A stretch of 64,000 nucleotides of DNA from CPC320 sp002684375 (GCA_965662545.1 CBFIHZ010000004.1:66260-130259), one strand, 5' to 3'; numbered from the stretch's first letter, positions 7,830 through 17,389 are shown. The notes: generated by a model from the sequence alone, not told the origin. Translations and numbers: made by a program.

Positions 7830-9042
7830 TCATTCTGACGTCCGCAGTAATTTTCCAATATTGTCGAGGCAAGTTAATGGAAAGCCATTGGTTTACCTCG
7901 ATAACGGAGCTTCCGCCCAAAAGCCTCAGGTTGTGATTGACGCGATTAGCACCGCCTATTCGCATGAATATGCCAATGTTCATCGTGGGCTGCACTACCT
8001 GTCTAACCTCGCTACCGATAAATATGAAAATGTGCGGAGTATCATCGCACGGTTTCTCGGTGTTGCGGATGAGCGTCAGATCATAATGAATTCTGGTACG
8101 ACCGAGGGTATCAATACTGTGGCTTATGGCTGGGCGATGCCGCGGCTGCAACCGGGTGATGAAATTCTCCTCAGTATCATGGAACATCATGCCAACATCG
8201 TGCCGTGGCATTTTTTGCGCGAACGTCAGGGTGTGGTGGTGAAGTGGGTTGAAACCGACGCCGAGGGTGGCTTGGACCCTCAGACAGTGATCGATGCGAT
8301 TACGCCGCGCACCAAGCTTTTGGCGATAACCCAGATGTCAAACGTATTGGGCAGCGTTGTCGACGTGAAAACAATCTGTGCCGCGGCGCGTGAGCAGGGT
8401 GTTGCTGTTTTGGTTGATGGGTCGCAGGCTGCGGTGCACATGCCGGTTGATGTGACCGATATAGATTGTGATTTCTACGCGGTGACGGGGCATAAACTCT
8501 ATGGTCCTTCCGGGTCTGGAGCGCTGTTTATTCGCAAGGACCGGATGGAAGAGATGCGCCCCTTTATCGGGGGAGGCGATATGATCCGCGAGGTGCATCG
8601 CGATCAGGTGATCTATAATGAGGCACCAATGAAATTTGAGGCTGGCACGCCTGGCATTGTACAGATGATCGGTCTTGGCGTGGCGCTAGAGTATATGATG
8701 TCGCTGGGCATGGCGAACATTGCCCGACATGAGGCTGTCTTGCGCGACTATGCGCGGGAACGTCTTGACGGGCTCAATTGGCTGCAGACGCAGGGCAATA
8801 CCGCCGACAAAGGCGCTATTTTTTCGTTTACCTTATCCGGGGCCGCACATGCGCATGATATATCGACTATTTTAGATAAAAAGGGCGTAGCTGTGCGGGC
8901 AGGCCAACATTGTGCTGGCCCCTTGATGGATCATCTGGGTTTAACCGCGACCTGCCGCGCGTCATTTGCTGTTTATAATACTACAGACGAGGTGGATCGG
9001 TTGATCGAAGCGCTGGAATTAGCGCATGAGTTGTTCGGCTGA
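7822..9042 (+). CDS. sufS: cysteine desulfurase SufS
   Basis: A 406-residue group-II cysteine desulfurase. The PLP lysine is in TGHKLYGPSGSG and the catalytic cysteine in RAGQHCAGPLMDHLG. The N-terminal YLDNGASAQKPQ and ANVHRGLHYLSN motifs are typical of SufS. Group-II enzymes need a sulfur-relay partner (SufE or SufU); none is seen in this window. It is the last gene of the operon that starts at iscR. Confidence 0.95.
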   Translation: MFDHSDVRSNFPILSRQVNGKPLVYLDNGASAQKPQVVIDAISTAYSHEYANVHRGLHYLSNLATDKYENVRSIIARFLGVADERQIIMNSGTTEGINTVAYGWAMPRLQPGDEILLSIMEHHANIVPWHFLRERQGVVVKWVETDAEGGLDPQTVIDAITPRTKLLAITQMSNVLGSVVDVKTICAAAREQGVAVLVDGSQAAVHMPVDVTDIDCDFYAVTGHKLYGPSGSGALFIRKDRMEEMRPFIGGGDMIREVHRDQVIYNEAPMKFEAGTPGIVQMIGLGVALEYMMSLGMANIARHEAVLRDYARERLDGLNWLQTQGNTADKGAIFSFTLSGAAHAHDISTILDKKGVAVRAGQHCAGPLMDHLGLTATCRASFAVYNTTDEVDRLIEALELAHELFG

Positions 9043-9383
9043 GGTTTCTGATTGCGACGGTTTTGTCGCGCGCGTTAAATTGGGCGCAGATTTTCCCGTA
9101 ATCCTGTCGGATGCCGCCTAACGTAAAACTATCCGGGAGGTCAAGAAGGGGTTAGCGGCCGCAAATTTTGACACGGATTTGGGTTTCTCTAACCTGCCTT
9201 TTGAACCCGCACTGCGTTAAGCGCTGCTGTGGTGCCTGAGCTTGTACGGAAGCATTTTTACTTGCGTGGAACTGGCTTTACTCGCCATGCCGGCCTGATT
9301 GTTTGGTTCGGTCAATAGACCCCACTGCACAGGGGCTCTCCTGTGCTAGATCGCACTCGATAAAATAGGTGTGGTAAAGCGTT
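9043..9383 (+). other. gene-free spacer, possibly decayed
   Basis: No frame of useful length is found here. The stretch 9043-9240 reads like degraded coding DNA with many stops in all frames and I cannot assign it to a family. It leads into the recombinase remnant. Confidence 0.4.
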
Positions 9384-9694
9384 ATGGCGTGCATAGCACC
9401 TGTGCCAAGCGCAATGATCGAAGACACCAAATCGAAGGTCGATACTGGCTTGTTCACACGCCCGCGTACTGGCCACGGCCGTACGCTTTACAGTTTCAGG
9501 CACACCTACGCTATATTTGCGCGGATCAACGATAGTACAGACAGCCACAGGCTTGCGATACAGATGGGAACCATCATTTAATGATTGAGCGGCACTACAG
9601 TCATTTGACACCACGATTACGTACAGCAATGCTGACTGGCAAGTGGTATGAGCTGAGCCGAGTAGAGGATCAGGAGCGTACTGAGATTTCTTGA
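9384..9694 (+). pseudogene. C-terminal remnant of a tyrosine recombinase (integrase)
   Basis: Two frames together give the end of a phage-type integrase. The first (9384-9581) contains GRTLYSFRHTYAIFARIND and HRLAIQMGT; after a shift, the frame from 9581 to 9694 continues with MIERHYSHLTPRLR, which holds the expected catalytic HxxY region (RHTY) and the nucleophilic tyrosine (RHYSH). The N-terminal three quarters are gone. The remnant marks an old integration or a lost mobile element next to the suf operon. Confidence 0.7.
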
Positions 9695-9838
9695 AAAAGA
9701 GAGAAATCTGACATTTTCTGCTGCAAGAATAAAGGTCAGCTATGCGGGCCAACTTTGAAGTCGCTGCGGTTGCGCCAAAAGCTGTTCTCGACACATTTGG
9801 ACGAAACGCTGACATTGAATGTCTTTTTTATTTGAGCG

Positions 9839-10711
9839 TTAATCCAAGAACAATCCAAAATGATCCTGCGCTTCGGAGAGTTTTCGCAGGCGTTGTTTAG
9901 CGCGCGCTCCAAGCTTGCCGCTGACATCCTGTAGTAACAGGTTTAATCCCGTCGAAATCCCTTGTGGCATCGCTAGAAAGAAATGCGTTTCTGCTGGATA
10001 GCGCAGCACGTAGGGTGTAATCTCGTTGGCCCAGTCACAGAATTCATCTGCGAAAATGATGACATCCATTCCGCGTTCACGTGCGAGGTTGGCGAGAATT
10101 GGACCGTGCGCGCCGTATCTAAACACATCCATCATAATAAGTGTGACCTGTTCGCCAGATGCGGGCAGAAGTCCTGCATAGACCCCGTCAATACCGTCTA
10201 CGAGGTGGACGCGATCCCGCAAATAGGACAGGCGGCGACTGAAACCATCAGCAAGATAATACATCGTCTGAAATCCGGTGACATGAACGGCATCAGATCG
10301 TGTGACGCGCTCCACGACCTCGCCCCAAAGGTCACTGTCGCGCAGCGAAAAAGCCGCTTCGATTGAGGCATGGCTCAATTGAAGGCCCGCTTGAGAATCT
10401 TCGGAATGGCGTTTTGTAAAACTCGTCTCAAACCGTTTATCAACCCGATAGTTATCTGGCCCATATGTGTTCCGAATGGTCTTGCTGCGCGCGTCTGCTG
10501 AATCATCGAATCCGAGTTTGCGGTAGAAACGCGTAAGCGTCATCGGACTGATGTCCAGCTTGCGGGCAATGTCGGAGTTGGTTTCGATCAAAATTGCTTC
10601 TGGGCGCGCTAAAAAATAAGCCGAAATACGTTTCTCTTTCTGTGTGAGACGGTCTTCTGCCCGTGCGATCGCTTCTGCAAAAATGTCAGTTTCCTGCACT
10701 GTTTTTTCCAT
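9839..10711 (-). CDS. MurR/RpiR-family transcriptional regulator
   Basis: About 290 residues. The N-terminal half has the RpiR helix-turn-helix (LTQKEKRISAYFLARPEAI, then TNSDIARKLDISPMTLTRFYRKLGF). The rest is a SIS-like sugar-phosphate sensing domain, with VHVTGFQTMYYLADGFSRRL and VTLIMMDVFRYG. The Met at 10711 is preferred over the upstream one because homology begins there. It is divergent from the dipeptidase and peptide importer operon and is the obvious candidate to control it. The effector is unknown; RpiR proteins often sense phosphorylated sugars or amino sugars. Confidence 0.8.
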   Translation of the reverse strand: MEKTVQETDIFAEAIARAEDRLTQKEKRISAYFLARPEAILIETNSDIARKLDISPMTLTRFYRKLGFDDSADARSKTIRNTYGPDNYRVDKRFETSFTKRHSEDSQAGLQLSHASIEAAFSLRDSDLWGEVVERVTRSDAVHVTGFQTMYYLADGFSRRLSYLRDRVHLVDGIDGVYAGLLPASGEQVTLIMMDVFRYGAHGPILANLARERGMDVIIFADEFCDWANEITPYVLRYPAETHFFLAMPQGISTGLNLLLQDVSGKLGARAKQRLRKLSEAQDHFGLFLD

Positions 10712-10967
10712 TTTTCTCTGCTCACCAGACTTTGTGTTACTAACCTTCCGAGCCTGTAACACCCGGGAAGACTAAAAAAAAGGCATTGTTATTGAGTTAA
10801 CATATTTTACTATGAGGTTCTATTGATAACATTTAGTTTTACTTCTATGCAGGATGAGTGTCGCGGTGATTCGTGTTTCTCAGCAGCCCCTTGCCTTTTC
10901 AGGTGCGGCTGGTTCGCAGGAAAAGTGCACAGACAAAAAAATAGAAGCCAGCAGGAAGGAACATGAC

Positions 10968-11033
10968 ATGGAGTTTAAAATATTAACAACTGCAGCGTTG
11001 CTCATCAGCACTGTTATTAAGCTTGATTCCTGA
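10968..11033 (+). CDS. 21-residue signal-peptide-like small ORF (probable truncated gene)
   Basis: An ATG preceded by CAGGAAGGAA encodes a 21-residue peptide: a charged start (MEFK), a hydrophobic stretch (ILTTAALLISTVI) and then KLDS and a stop. This is what the first exon-like part of an exported substrate-binding protein looks like. It sits where such a gene would be expected, just ahead of the dipeptidase. It may be the stub of a lost binding protein or a real small peptide; I favour the stub. Confidence 0.35.
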   Translation: MEFKILTTAALLISTVIKLDS

Positions 11034-11080
11034 AAGACAGATAGTAAGCTTCTATTTCTAAATTATAAATTGGAGATACT

Positions 11081-12142
11081 TTGACCGGCTTGGCATCACC
11101 TATAATTTTTGATGGGCATAATGATTTGCTTTTGCATCTCTATCGGGCGGGTAGGTCTTCTGCCGCAGATGCCTTCATAAAAGGTCGTGATGGTGCGTTG
11201 GATTTACTCAAGGCCAAGGCTGGTGGTTTTGGCGGAGGATTTTTTGCAGTTTACATTCCGTCACCTACCGATGAAGCCTTTAAAATGGAGCAAATGGCGA
11301 AGCCCGCTTATGATCTTGAATTACCCGCCGCCATAGATCCCCAAGAGGCCTTACCCATTACCCTTGCGGTTGCAGCAATACTTTTTGATTTGGAGAAAAA
11401 AGGCGGGTTAAAGGTTTGCCGCAGTGTCGCAGATATCCGCGCGGCACTCGCTGCAAACCAGATTGGGGCAATCTTTCACATTGAGGGCGCCGAAGCTATT
11501 GATCCTGAGTTAAACGCGCTTGAAGTGCTTTATCAAGCAGGCCTGCGGTCAATTGGTCCAGTGTGGAGCCGCCCAACTATATTTGGGCATGGTGTCCCGT
11601 TCCGATATCCCAGCAATTCCGATATTGGTCCCGGCCTGACCGATCATGGTCTAAGGCTGGTCAGGCGCTGCGATGAGCTTGGTGTGCTGGTCGATTTGTC
11701 ACATCTGAATGCCGCCGGATTTTGGGATGTTGCTCGCACTTCAACAAAACCTTTGGTGGCAACTCACTCAAATGCCTACGGGATCTGCCCGCATTCGCGA
11801 AACCTGACTGATGATCAGTTGGCGGCTATAAGGGATAGCGATGGTATGGTTGGCCTGAATTTCGCGGCGGCCTTCCTACGTGACGACGGCCAGATGATCT
11901 CGGACGTCCCACTGCAACAAATGCTGCGGCATTTGGACTATCTTATTAAACATCTGGGTGAGGATCGTGTCGGCCTAGGTTCTGATTATGACGGTGCGAT
12001 TGTGCCCGAAGATGTTAAGACCGTGGCAGATCTGCCCAAATTGAGACAGGCCATGGCAAAGCACGGTTACAACGATGTGCTGATGACTAAGCTTTGCCAT
12101 GAAAACTGGTTGCGCGTGCTGAAGAAAACCTGGGGAAAATAA
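11081..12142 (+). CDS. membrane-dipeptidase-type zinc peptidase (M19 family)
   Basis: A 353-residue M19 peptidase. The TTG start at 11081 is placed by the GGAGATA site just upstream. Zinc ligands fit the family: HND in FDGHNDLLLHL, the bridging Glu in FHIEGAEAI, His in ATHSNAYG and the second His in VDLSHLN, with GLGSDYDG near the end. Bacterial M19 enzymes hydrolyse dipeptides, including ones with a D-residue at the C-terminal side. No signal peptide is seen, so it should act on peptides brought in by the ABC importer encoded next. Confidence 0.88.
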   Translation: MTGLASPIIFDGHNDLLLHLYRAGRSSAADAFIKGRDGALDLLKAKAGGFGGGFFAVYIPSPTDEAFKMEQMAKPAYDLELPAAIDPQEALPITLAVAAILFDLEKKGGLKVCRSVADIRAALAANQIGAIFHIEGAEAIDPELNALEVLYQAGLRSIGPVWSRPTIFGHGVPFRYPSNSDIGPGLTDHGLRLVRRCDELGVLVDLSHLNAAGFWDVARTSTKPLVATHSNAYGICPHSRNLTDDQLAAIRDSDGMVGLNFAAAFLRDDGQMISDVPLQQMLRHLDYLIKHLGEDRVGLGSDYDGAIVPEDVKTVADLPKLRQAMAKHGYNDVLMTKLCHENWLRVLKKTWGK

Positions 12143-12193
12143 CTCATATAGGTACGTCATAACCTATTAAAAACTAAACAGAGAGGAAAAAAT

Positions 12194-13789
12194 ATGAATG
12201 CTTTTTACCGCTTACTATCCACCGCGGCCATTGGCTTTGCGGTCGGACTAAGCTCTATTGCCGCCCATGCGGAAACGCCAGCAAACATGCTGGTGATTGC
12301 CGGCCGGATTGACGATATCACCACAATTGATCCTGCACAAAGCTTTGAATTTGCGGGTTCTGACGTGAGCCGCAACGTTTATAACAAGCTGGTCAATTTT
12401 GACCCTTTAAATTTGGACGCGGGCTATCAACCTGAACTGGCTGAAAGCTGGATAGTCAGTGAGGACGGCCGCACCATTACTTTCACCATGCGTGATGGGA
12501 TCAAATTTCATTCTGGTAACCCGGTACGTGCTGAAGATGCAGAGTTTTCCCTGCGCCGTGTTGTGACCTTGAATAAAACACCATCGTTCATTTTAACCCA
12601 ATTTGGCTTCACTGCAGAAAATGTTGGCGAAACGATTGTTGCCGAAGGCAATACGGTGCGCATTACCACCGACAAACGGTATGCAACTTCTTTTGTATTA
12701 AACTGTCTCACCGCCACGATCGGTGGAATTGTCGACAAAGAAGTCGTGATGGCCAATGAGGAAGATGGCGATCTGGGCAATGCGTGGCTCGCTACAAACT
12801 CTGCAGGGTCGGGTCCGTACAAACTGCAAAGCTGGAAGCCAAATGATAGTGTTACGCTGGTAAGTAACCCCGCCTATTTTGGCGGTGCCCCAGCGATGGA
12901 ACGCGTTATCGTGCGTCATGTACAAGAAAGTGCGACCCAACGGTTGATGCTTGAACGCGGTGACATTGATGTCGCCCGGAACCTGAACCCCGAGGATATC
13001 GCAGGCGCGCGCAAAGCAGACGGGGTAGTCATCGATGATGAGTTGCGTGGTCGGTTGATGTATATATCGGTAAACCAGAAACACCCGGTGCTTTCTAAAC
13101 CTGAGGTGCGGCAGGCGATCAAGTACCTTGTTGATTATGAGGGAATGCAAAACAGTTTTCTCAAAGGTCAGTATACAATCCATCAGAACTTCTTGCCACG
13201 CACATATCTGGGTGCCGTGGATGAAAATCCATTCAGCTTAAATATCGAAAAGGCCAAAGCACTGTTGGCGGCTGCGGGTGTGGGGCCCTTTGAGATCGAG
13301 GTTGGAGTTCGTGAGGCGCAAGAACGGATTGAGATTTCTCAGTCATTGCAAAATACCTTTGCGCAAGTGGGAATAACGGTAAATATAACTGTCGGAACCG
13401 CCAAAGCTATCTTGGGCCGTTATCGTGCGCGGGAACTGGATATGTATATGGGCGCTTGGGGACCAGATTATCCAGATCCACATACCAATGCTGGAACATT
13501 TGCATATAACCCTGTAAATACAGATGAAGCCGGTGCAACGGGTCTTTTGGCTTGGCGCAACGCTTGGGATACCGGTGGCCTGACCTCCAAAGTTGCTGCG
13601 GCTGTTATTGAGGGCGACAGAGATAAACGCGCAAAGATGTATGCAGACATTCAGTCCGAATTTCGCGATACAGCACCCTTTGCCGTTTTGTTCCAAAAAA
13701 TCGAGCAAACAGCCCGTAATGAGGCGGTTCAAAACCTCAATCTAGGCGGAGCGATTACAGCAGTATCTTACTGGCCTGTAACCAAGTAG
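12194..13789 (+). CDS. dipeptide/oligopeptide ABC transporter, periplasmic binding protein (DppA/OppA type)
   Basis: A 531-residue family-5 extracellular solute-binding protein. A signal peptide is seen at residues 1-27 ending in AHAETP. Hallmarks are DITTIDPAQSFEF, LAESWIVSEDGRTITFTMRDGIKFHSG and the long C-terminal lobe with YMGAWGPDYPDPHTN. It captures the peptide in the periplasm. It starts 51 bp after the dipeptidase with an AGAGAGGAAAAAA ribosome site and is followed immediately by the first permease. Confidence 0.92.
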   Translation: MNAFYRLLSTAAIGFAVGLSSIAAHAETPANMLVIAGRIDDITTIDPAQSFEFAGSDVSRNVYNKLVNFDPLNLDAGYQPELAESWIVSEDGRTITFTMRDGIKFHSGNPVRAEDAEFSLRRVVTLNKTPSFILTQFGFTAENVGETIVAEGNTVRITTDKRYATSFVLNCLTATIGGIVDKEVVMANEEDGDLGNAWLATNSAGSGPYKLQSWKPNDSVTLVSNPAYFGGAPAMERVIVRHVQESATQRLMLERGDIDVARNLNPEDIAGARKADGVVIDDELRGRLMYISVNQKHPVLSKPEVRQAIKYLVDYEGMQNSFLKGQYTIHQNFLPRTYLGAVDENPFSLNIEKAKALLAAAGVGPFEIEVGVREAQERIEISQSLQNTFAQVGITVNITVGTAKAILGRYRARELDMYMGAWGPDYPDPHTNAGTFAYNPVNTDEAGATGLLAWRNAWDTGGLTSKVAAAVIEGDRDKRAKMYADIQSEFRDTAPFAVLFQKIEQTARNEAVQNLNLGGAITAVSYWPVTK

Positions 13790-14848
13790 ATGGCATTGGA
13801 AGAAAATAATAACGGGAGGCGCTATAAGGCGCCTCTCGAGCTTTGGGTCAGGGTGACTTTTTTAACCCTTGGTTCGATTGTTGTGACGATGATTGGTTTG
13901 ATGTTCATTACATTTATAATCGGGCGCGTCATGCCAATTGACCCGGTTTTGGCGATTGTGGGCGAGCAAGCCTCTAAATCAACTTATGATGAAGCCTATA
14001 AGCAGCTTGGTCTGGATCAGCCAATCATATTTCAGTTTGCATTTTATGTCTGGGATGTCGCCCATGGAGATTTCGGTAAGTCACTGCTGACAGCCCGACC
14101 TGTCGCGCAAGATATTATACGAGTATTTCCCGCGACATTGGAGCTTGCAACGATAGGCGTTTTTGCCGGAATTGTGCTGGGTGTTCCACTGGGCGTCGTG
14201 GCCGCTGTCAAGCGAGGGTCGTGGATTGATCAGGTTGCAAGGGTTATTGCACTGGTAGGCTATTCGATGCCAATTTTTTGGTTGGGCCTGATGGGTCTGT
14301 TGGTTTTTTACGGGATTTTGGGGTGGGTCGGTGGACCGGGCCGTGTCGGTATTTTCTATGTCGATATTGTGCCCTCAGTGACTGGAATGATTCTTGTCGA
14401 TAGTATCCTTGATAGAAATTGGGCGGTGTTCAAAGACGCGCTGACCCACATTGTGTTGCCTGCATCTCTGCTTGGCTACTATAGCCTGGCCTATATCAGT
14501 CGCATGACGCGATCTTTTATGCTGGAACAATTAAGCGCCGAATACATCACCACTGCTCGGGTAAAAGGCATGTCGGAAAGCGCTGTCATTTGGCGGCATG
14601 CTTTCAAGAACATCCGTGTGCAATTGATTACTGTGATTGCATTGAGCTATGCAAATCTGCTGGAAGGTTCTGTGCTGACGGAAATCATATTTAGTTGGCC
14701 GGGGATTGGCAGCTATATCACCACGGCGCTACTCTCTGCCGATATGAATGCTGTTATGGGCGGTACGGTTGTGGTGGGTCTGATCTTCATTCTTCTTAAT
14801 ATCCTATCTGACTTGCTCTACAAGATATTTGATCCGAGGGCGCGATAG
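13790..14848 (+). CDS. peptide ABC transporter permease (DppB type)
   Basis: A 352-residue inner-membrane permease with about six membrane segments. It shows the N-terminal GRVMPIDPVLAIVGEQAS region, the EAYKQLGLDQP segment typical of DppB-type subunits, and the cytoplasmic EAA loop (YITTARVKGMSESAVIWRHAFKN) that contacts the ATPases. Its ATG directly follows the stop of the binding-protein gene. Confidence 0.92.
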   Translation: MALEENNNGRRYKAPLELWVRVTFLTLGSIVVTMIGLMFITFIIGRVMPIDPVLAIVGEQASKSTYDEAYKQLGLDQPIIFQFAFYVWDVAHGDFGKSLLTARPVAQDIIRVFPATLELATIGVFAGIVLGVPLGVVAAVKRGSWIDQVARVIALVGYSMPIFWLGLMGLLVFYGILGWVGGPGRVGIFYVDIVPSVTGMILVDSILDRNWAVFKDALTHIVLPASLLGYYSLAYISRMTRSFMLEQLSAEYITTARVKGMSESAVIWRHAFKNIRVQLITVIALSYANLLEGSVLTEIIFSWPGIGSYITTALLSADMNAVMGGTVVVGLIFILLNILSDLLYKIFDPRAR

Positions 14849-15763
14849 ATGACCGGGCCCAAAACATGGCGTTCCTGGTTGCTTACCGATGCACCAACGT
14901 CTCGATGGCATGCAAAACTATCCGCTCTCTATCAAGGTTGGCTGTCGTTTCGTAGCAATACAATGGCGATGGTCGGGTTGTGGATCTTGATCCTTTTAGT
15001 GCTGATCGCCTTTGCGGCGCCAGTGCTCGCCCCACATGACCCGTTTGCGCAAAATCTTGACAACCGCTTGCAGCCACTGGGGGCTGATGAGCATATTCTT
15101 GGAACCGATAGTCTTGGTCGCGACCTTCTCAGCCGTCTGATCTATGGCTCCCGTATTACCCTGTATATTGTGGCGTTGGTTGCTTTGATCGCGCCTATAT
15201 CAGGTCTTTTGGTGGGGACTGTTGCAGGGTATGTTGGCGGCTGGACTGATCAGGTACTGATGCGGATTACGGATATATTTTTGGCATTTCCTCGCCTCGT
15301 TCTGGCTTTGGCTTTTGTGGCGGCATTGGGCGCGGGCATCGAAAATGCGGTGCTTGCAATCTCGTTAACTGCGTGGCCACCTTATGCGCGCATCGCACGG
15401 GCAGAGACTTTGACGATCCGGTCTTCAGATTATATCAGCGCGATCCAATTACAGGGCGCTGGGCCACCCCGCATCATAATTAAACATATCTGGCCTTTAT
15501 GTATCTCGTCCCTTATCGTTCGTGTCACGCTGGATATGGCGGGTATAATTCTTGCGGCTGCAGGTCTGGGGTTTCTGGGCCTTGGTGCGCAGCCACCCAG
15601 CCCTGAATGGGGCGCAATGATTTCCGAGGGGCGTCGCTTTATTCTGGATCACTGGTGGGTTGCTACCGTGCCTGGCATGGCAATCTTTACGGTTTCTTTA
15701 GCTTTCAACTTGCTCGGTGATGGACTGCGCGATGTGCTCGACCCAAAGGATAGTGAAAAGTGA
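14849..15763 (+). CDS. peptide ABC transporter permease (DppC type)
   Basis: A 304-residue permease with the DppC N-terminal extension, LAPHDPFAQNLDNRLQP and HILGTDSLGRDLLSRLIYGSR, and the EAA loop YISAIQLQGAGPPRIIIKHI. About six membrane segments. It pairs with the preceding permease to form the channel. The gene abuts its neighbour on the left and overlaps the next by GTGA. Confidence 0.93.
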   Translation: MTGPKTWRSWLLTDAPTSRWHAKLSALYQGWLSFRSNTMAMVGLWILILLVLIAFAAPVLAPHDPFAQNLDNRLQPLGADEHILGTDSLGRDLLSRLIYGSRITLYIVALVALIAPISGLLVGTVAGYVGGWTDQVLMRITDIFLAFPRLVLALAFVAALGAGIENAVLAISLTAWPPYARIARAETLTIRSSDYISAIQLQGAGPPRIIIKHIWPLCISSLIVRVTLDMAGIILAAAGLGFLGLGAQPPSPEWGAMISEGRRFILDHWWVATVPGMAIFTVSLAFNLLGDGLRDVLDPKDSEK

Positions 15764-16614
15764 CACTGCTGGATGTAGAAAACCTTTGGGTAAAATTTCC
15801 ATCACGCCAAGGCGTCTTTGATGCCGTAAGAGGCATTTCATTTACGTTAGGGCGGGAACGACTTGGCATTGTGGGCGAGAGCGGGTCTGGCAAGTCCATG
15901 ACGGGCCGCGCGATATTACGCTTGATCCGCCCCCCTGGAATAGTCACAGCAGATCAAATTTCATTGGAAAGTGATGATTTGATGCTGAAATCAGAGCGCC
16001 AAATGCGCGCAGTTCGCGGCCAACGGATTTCTATGGTCATGCAGGACCCCAAATTCTCTTTGAACCCGGTAATGACCATCGGCCAGCAGATCATGGAAGC
16101 CTATCGCCTTCATAATAAAGCTAAGAAACCTGAAGCCTACAGTAAATCTTTGGAAATGCTTGAGGCAGTATCGATCCGTGATCCGGAGCGGGTTATGCGC
16201 GCCTATCCGCACGAAATGTCAGGCGGAATGGGTCAACGTATTATGATTGCAATGATGCTGATTCCGAACCCTGAAATTCTCATTGCCGACGAACCCACCT
16301 CTGCTCTTGATGTTTCGGTTCAGCGACAGGTTTTGTCAATCATTGACAAGCTTGTAACAGATCGCGGAATGGGCCTAATTTTTATCAGCCATGATTTGAA
16401 CCTTGTCGCTGATTTTTGTGACCGGGTGCTGATCATGTATTCGGGTCGTATTGTAGAGGTTTGTGATGCAGACAAACTACATAACGCGCAACATCCCTAT
16501 ACACGCGGCCTGCTCAATTCGTTGCCTCGGTTGGATGCCCCATGTGAAAAGTTACACGTGCTGAACCGCGACCCCTCTTGGTCAGAAGCCCCAAGCGTGA
16601 GTGCACGCCTGTGA
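15760..16614 (+). CDS. peptide ABC transporter ATPase (DppD type)
   Basis: A 284-residue ATP-binding subunit: Walker A GESGSGKSM, the signature in a slightly unusual form (MSGGMGQRIMIAM where SGGQ is common), Walker B EILIADEPTSALD and the H-loop FISHDLNLV. The C-terminal end (HPYTRGLLNSLPR) is the oligopeptide-transporter tail. Start is GTG inside the GTGA overlap with the permease. Confidence 0.92.
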   Translation: MTLLDVENLWVKFPSRQGVFDAVRGISFTLGRERLGIVGESGSGKSMTGRAILRLIRPPGIVTADQISLESDDLMLKSERQMRAVRGQRISMVMQDPKFSLNPVMTIGQQIMEAYRLHNKAKKPEAYSKSLEMLEAVSIRDPERVMRAYPHEMSGGMGQRIMIAMMLIPNPEILIADEPTSALDVSVQRQVLSIIDKLVTDRGMGLIFISHDLNLVADFCDRVLIMYSGRIVEVCDADKLHNAQHPYTRGLLNSLPRLDAPCEKLHVLNRDPSWSEAPSVSARL

Positions 16615-17351
16615 GTATGCTAGGGGTTGATGACCTAGACGTTTGGTTCGGTGGTGGCCGCGACCGTGTTGATGCGGTGCGCGGGGCCAGTTTCACGGTA
16701 AAGCGTGGTGCCAGCTTTGGTTTGGTCGGCGAAAGTGGATCCGGAAAATCAACTATCCTACGCGCGATTATGGGACTGACCCCGACGTGGTCTGGCGCAA
16801 TTGCCGTTGACGGGAAATCTGTCGGCAAAAAGCGTCAGAAAGCCTTCTATAAGAGTGTTCAGATGGTATTTCAGGATCCGTATGCTTCGTTACATCCGCG
16901 CCATTCTGTTGATCATGTATTGGGCGAGACACTGTATCTACACGGCTTTCGTGATATCGATGCTCGTGTTGTCAAACTGCTGGATGACGTGGGGCTTAGT
17001 GGCAAATTCCGATTTCGCTACCCCCATCAGCTGTCGGGTGGTCAACGACAGCGTGTCGCTATCGCCCGTGCCTTGGCTCCGGAACCCAGCGTCGTTCTGC
17101 TAGATGAACCCACATCCGCTCTGGATGTATCGGTACAGGCCGAGATCTTAAACCTTTTAACGGATTTAAGGTCAAAAAATGAACTGACATATGTCATGGT
17201 TTCTCATGACTTGTCTGTTATTGGCCACATGTGCCAAACATTGGCCGTGATGAAAGACGGTGAGGTTGTTGAGGTCATGGATGTTGAAACTCTGCGAAAG
17301 GCGCAAGCAAAACACCCTTATTCTCGAGAACTGTTGGCAGCCTCAATCTGA
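16611..17351 (+). CDS. peptide ABC transporter ATPase (DppF type)
   Basis: About 246 residues: Walker A GESGSGKST, signature LSGGQRQRVAIARAL, Walker B VVLLDEPTSALD and the H-loop MVSHDLSVI. The GTG at 16611 is chosen since it gives a GTGA overlap with the preceding stop; ATG 16617 is the alternative. It is the last gene of the operon and is followed by a hairpin at 17357-17389. Confidence 0.92.
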   Translation: MSMLGVDDLDVWFGGGRDRVDAVRGASFTVKRGASFGLVGESGSGKSTILRAIMGLTPTWSGAIAVDGKSVGKKRQKAFYKSVQMVFQDPYASLHPRHSVDHVLGETLYLHGFRDIDARVVKLLDDVGLSGKFRFRYPHQLSGGQRQRVAIARALAPEPSVVLLDEPTSALDVSVQAEILNLLTDLRSKNELTYVMVSHDLSVIGHMCQTLAVMKDGEVVEVMDVETLRKAQAKHPYSRELLAASI

Positions 17352-17356
17352 ATCGA

Positions 17357-17389
17357 GTTGTTGAAACTTTATAAATGGTTTTCAACAAC
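17357..17389 (+). terminator. hairpin after the peptide transporter operon
   Basis: Arms GTTGTTGAAA and TTTCAACAAC are perfectly complementary (10 bp) around a 13-base AT-rich loop, six bases after the last stop. No T-run follows, so it may act as a 3' stabilising structure or a Rho-assisted terminator. Confidence 0.5.

Noticed and set aside
9736..9838. A possible transposase fragment next to the integrase remnant
   Set aside because: Neither strand gives a recognisable transposase motif and the minus-strand frame overlaps the end of the RpiR regulator gene.
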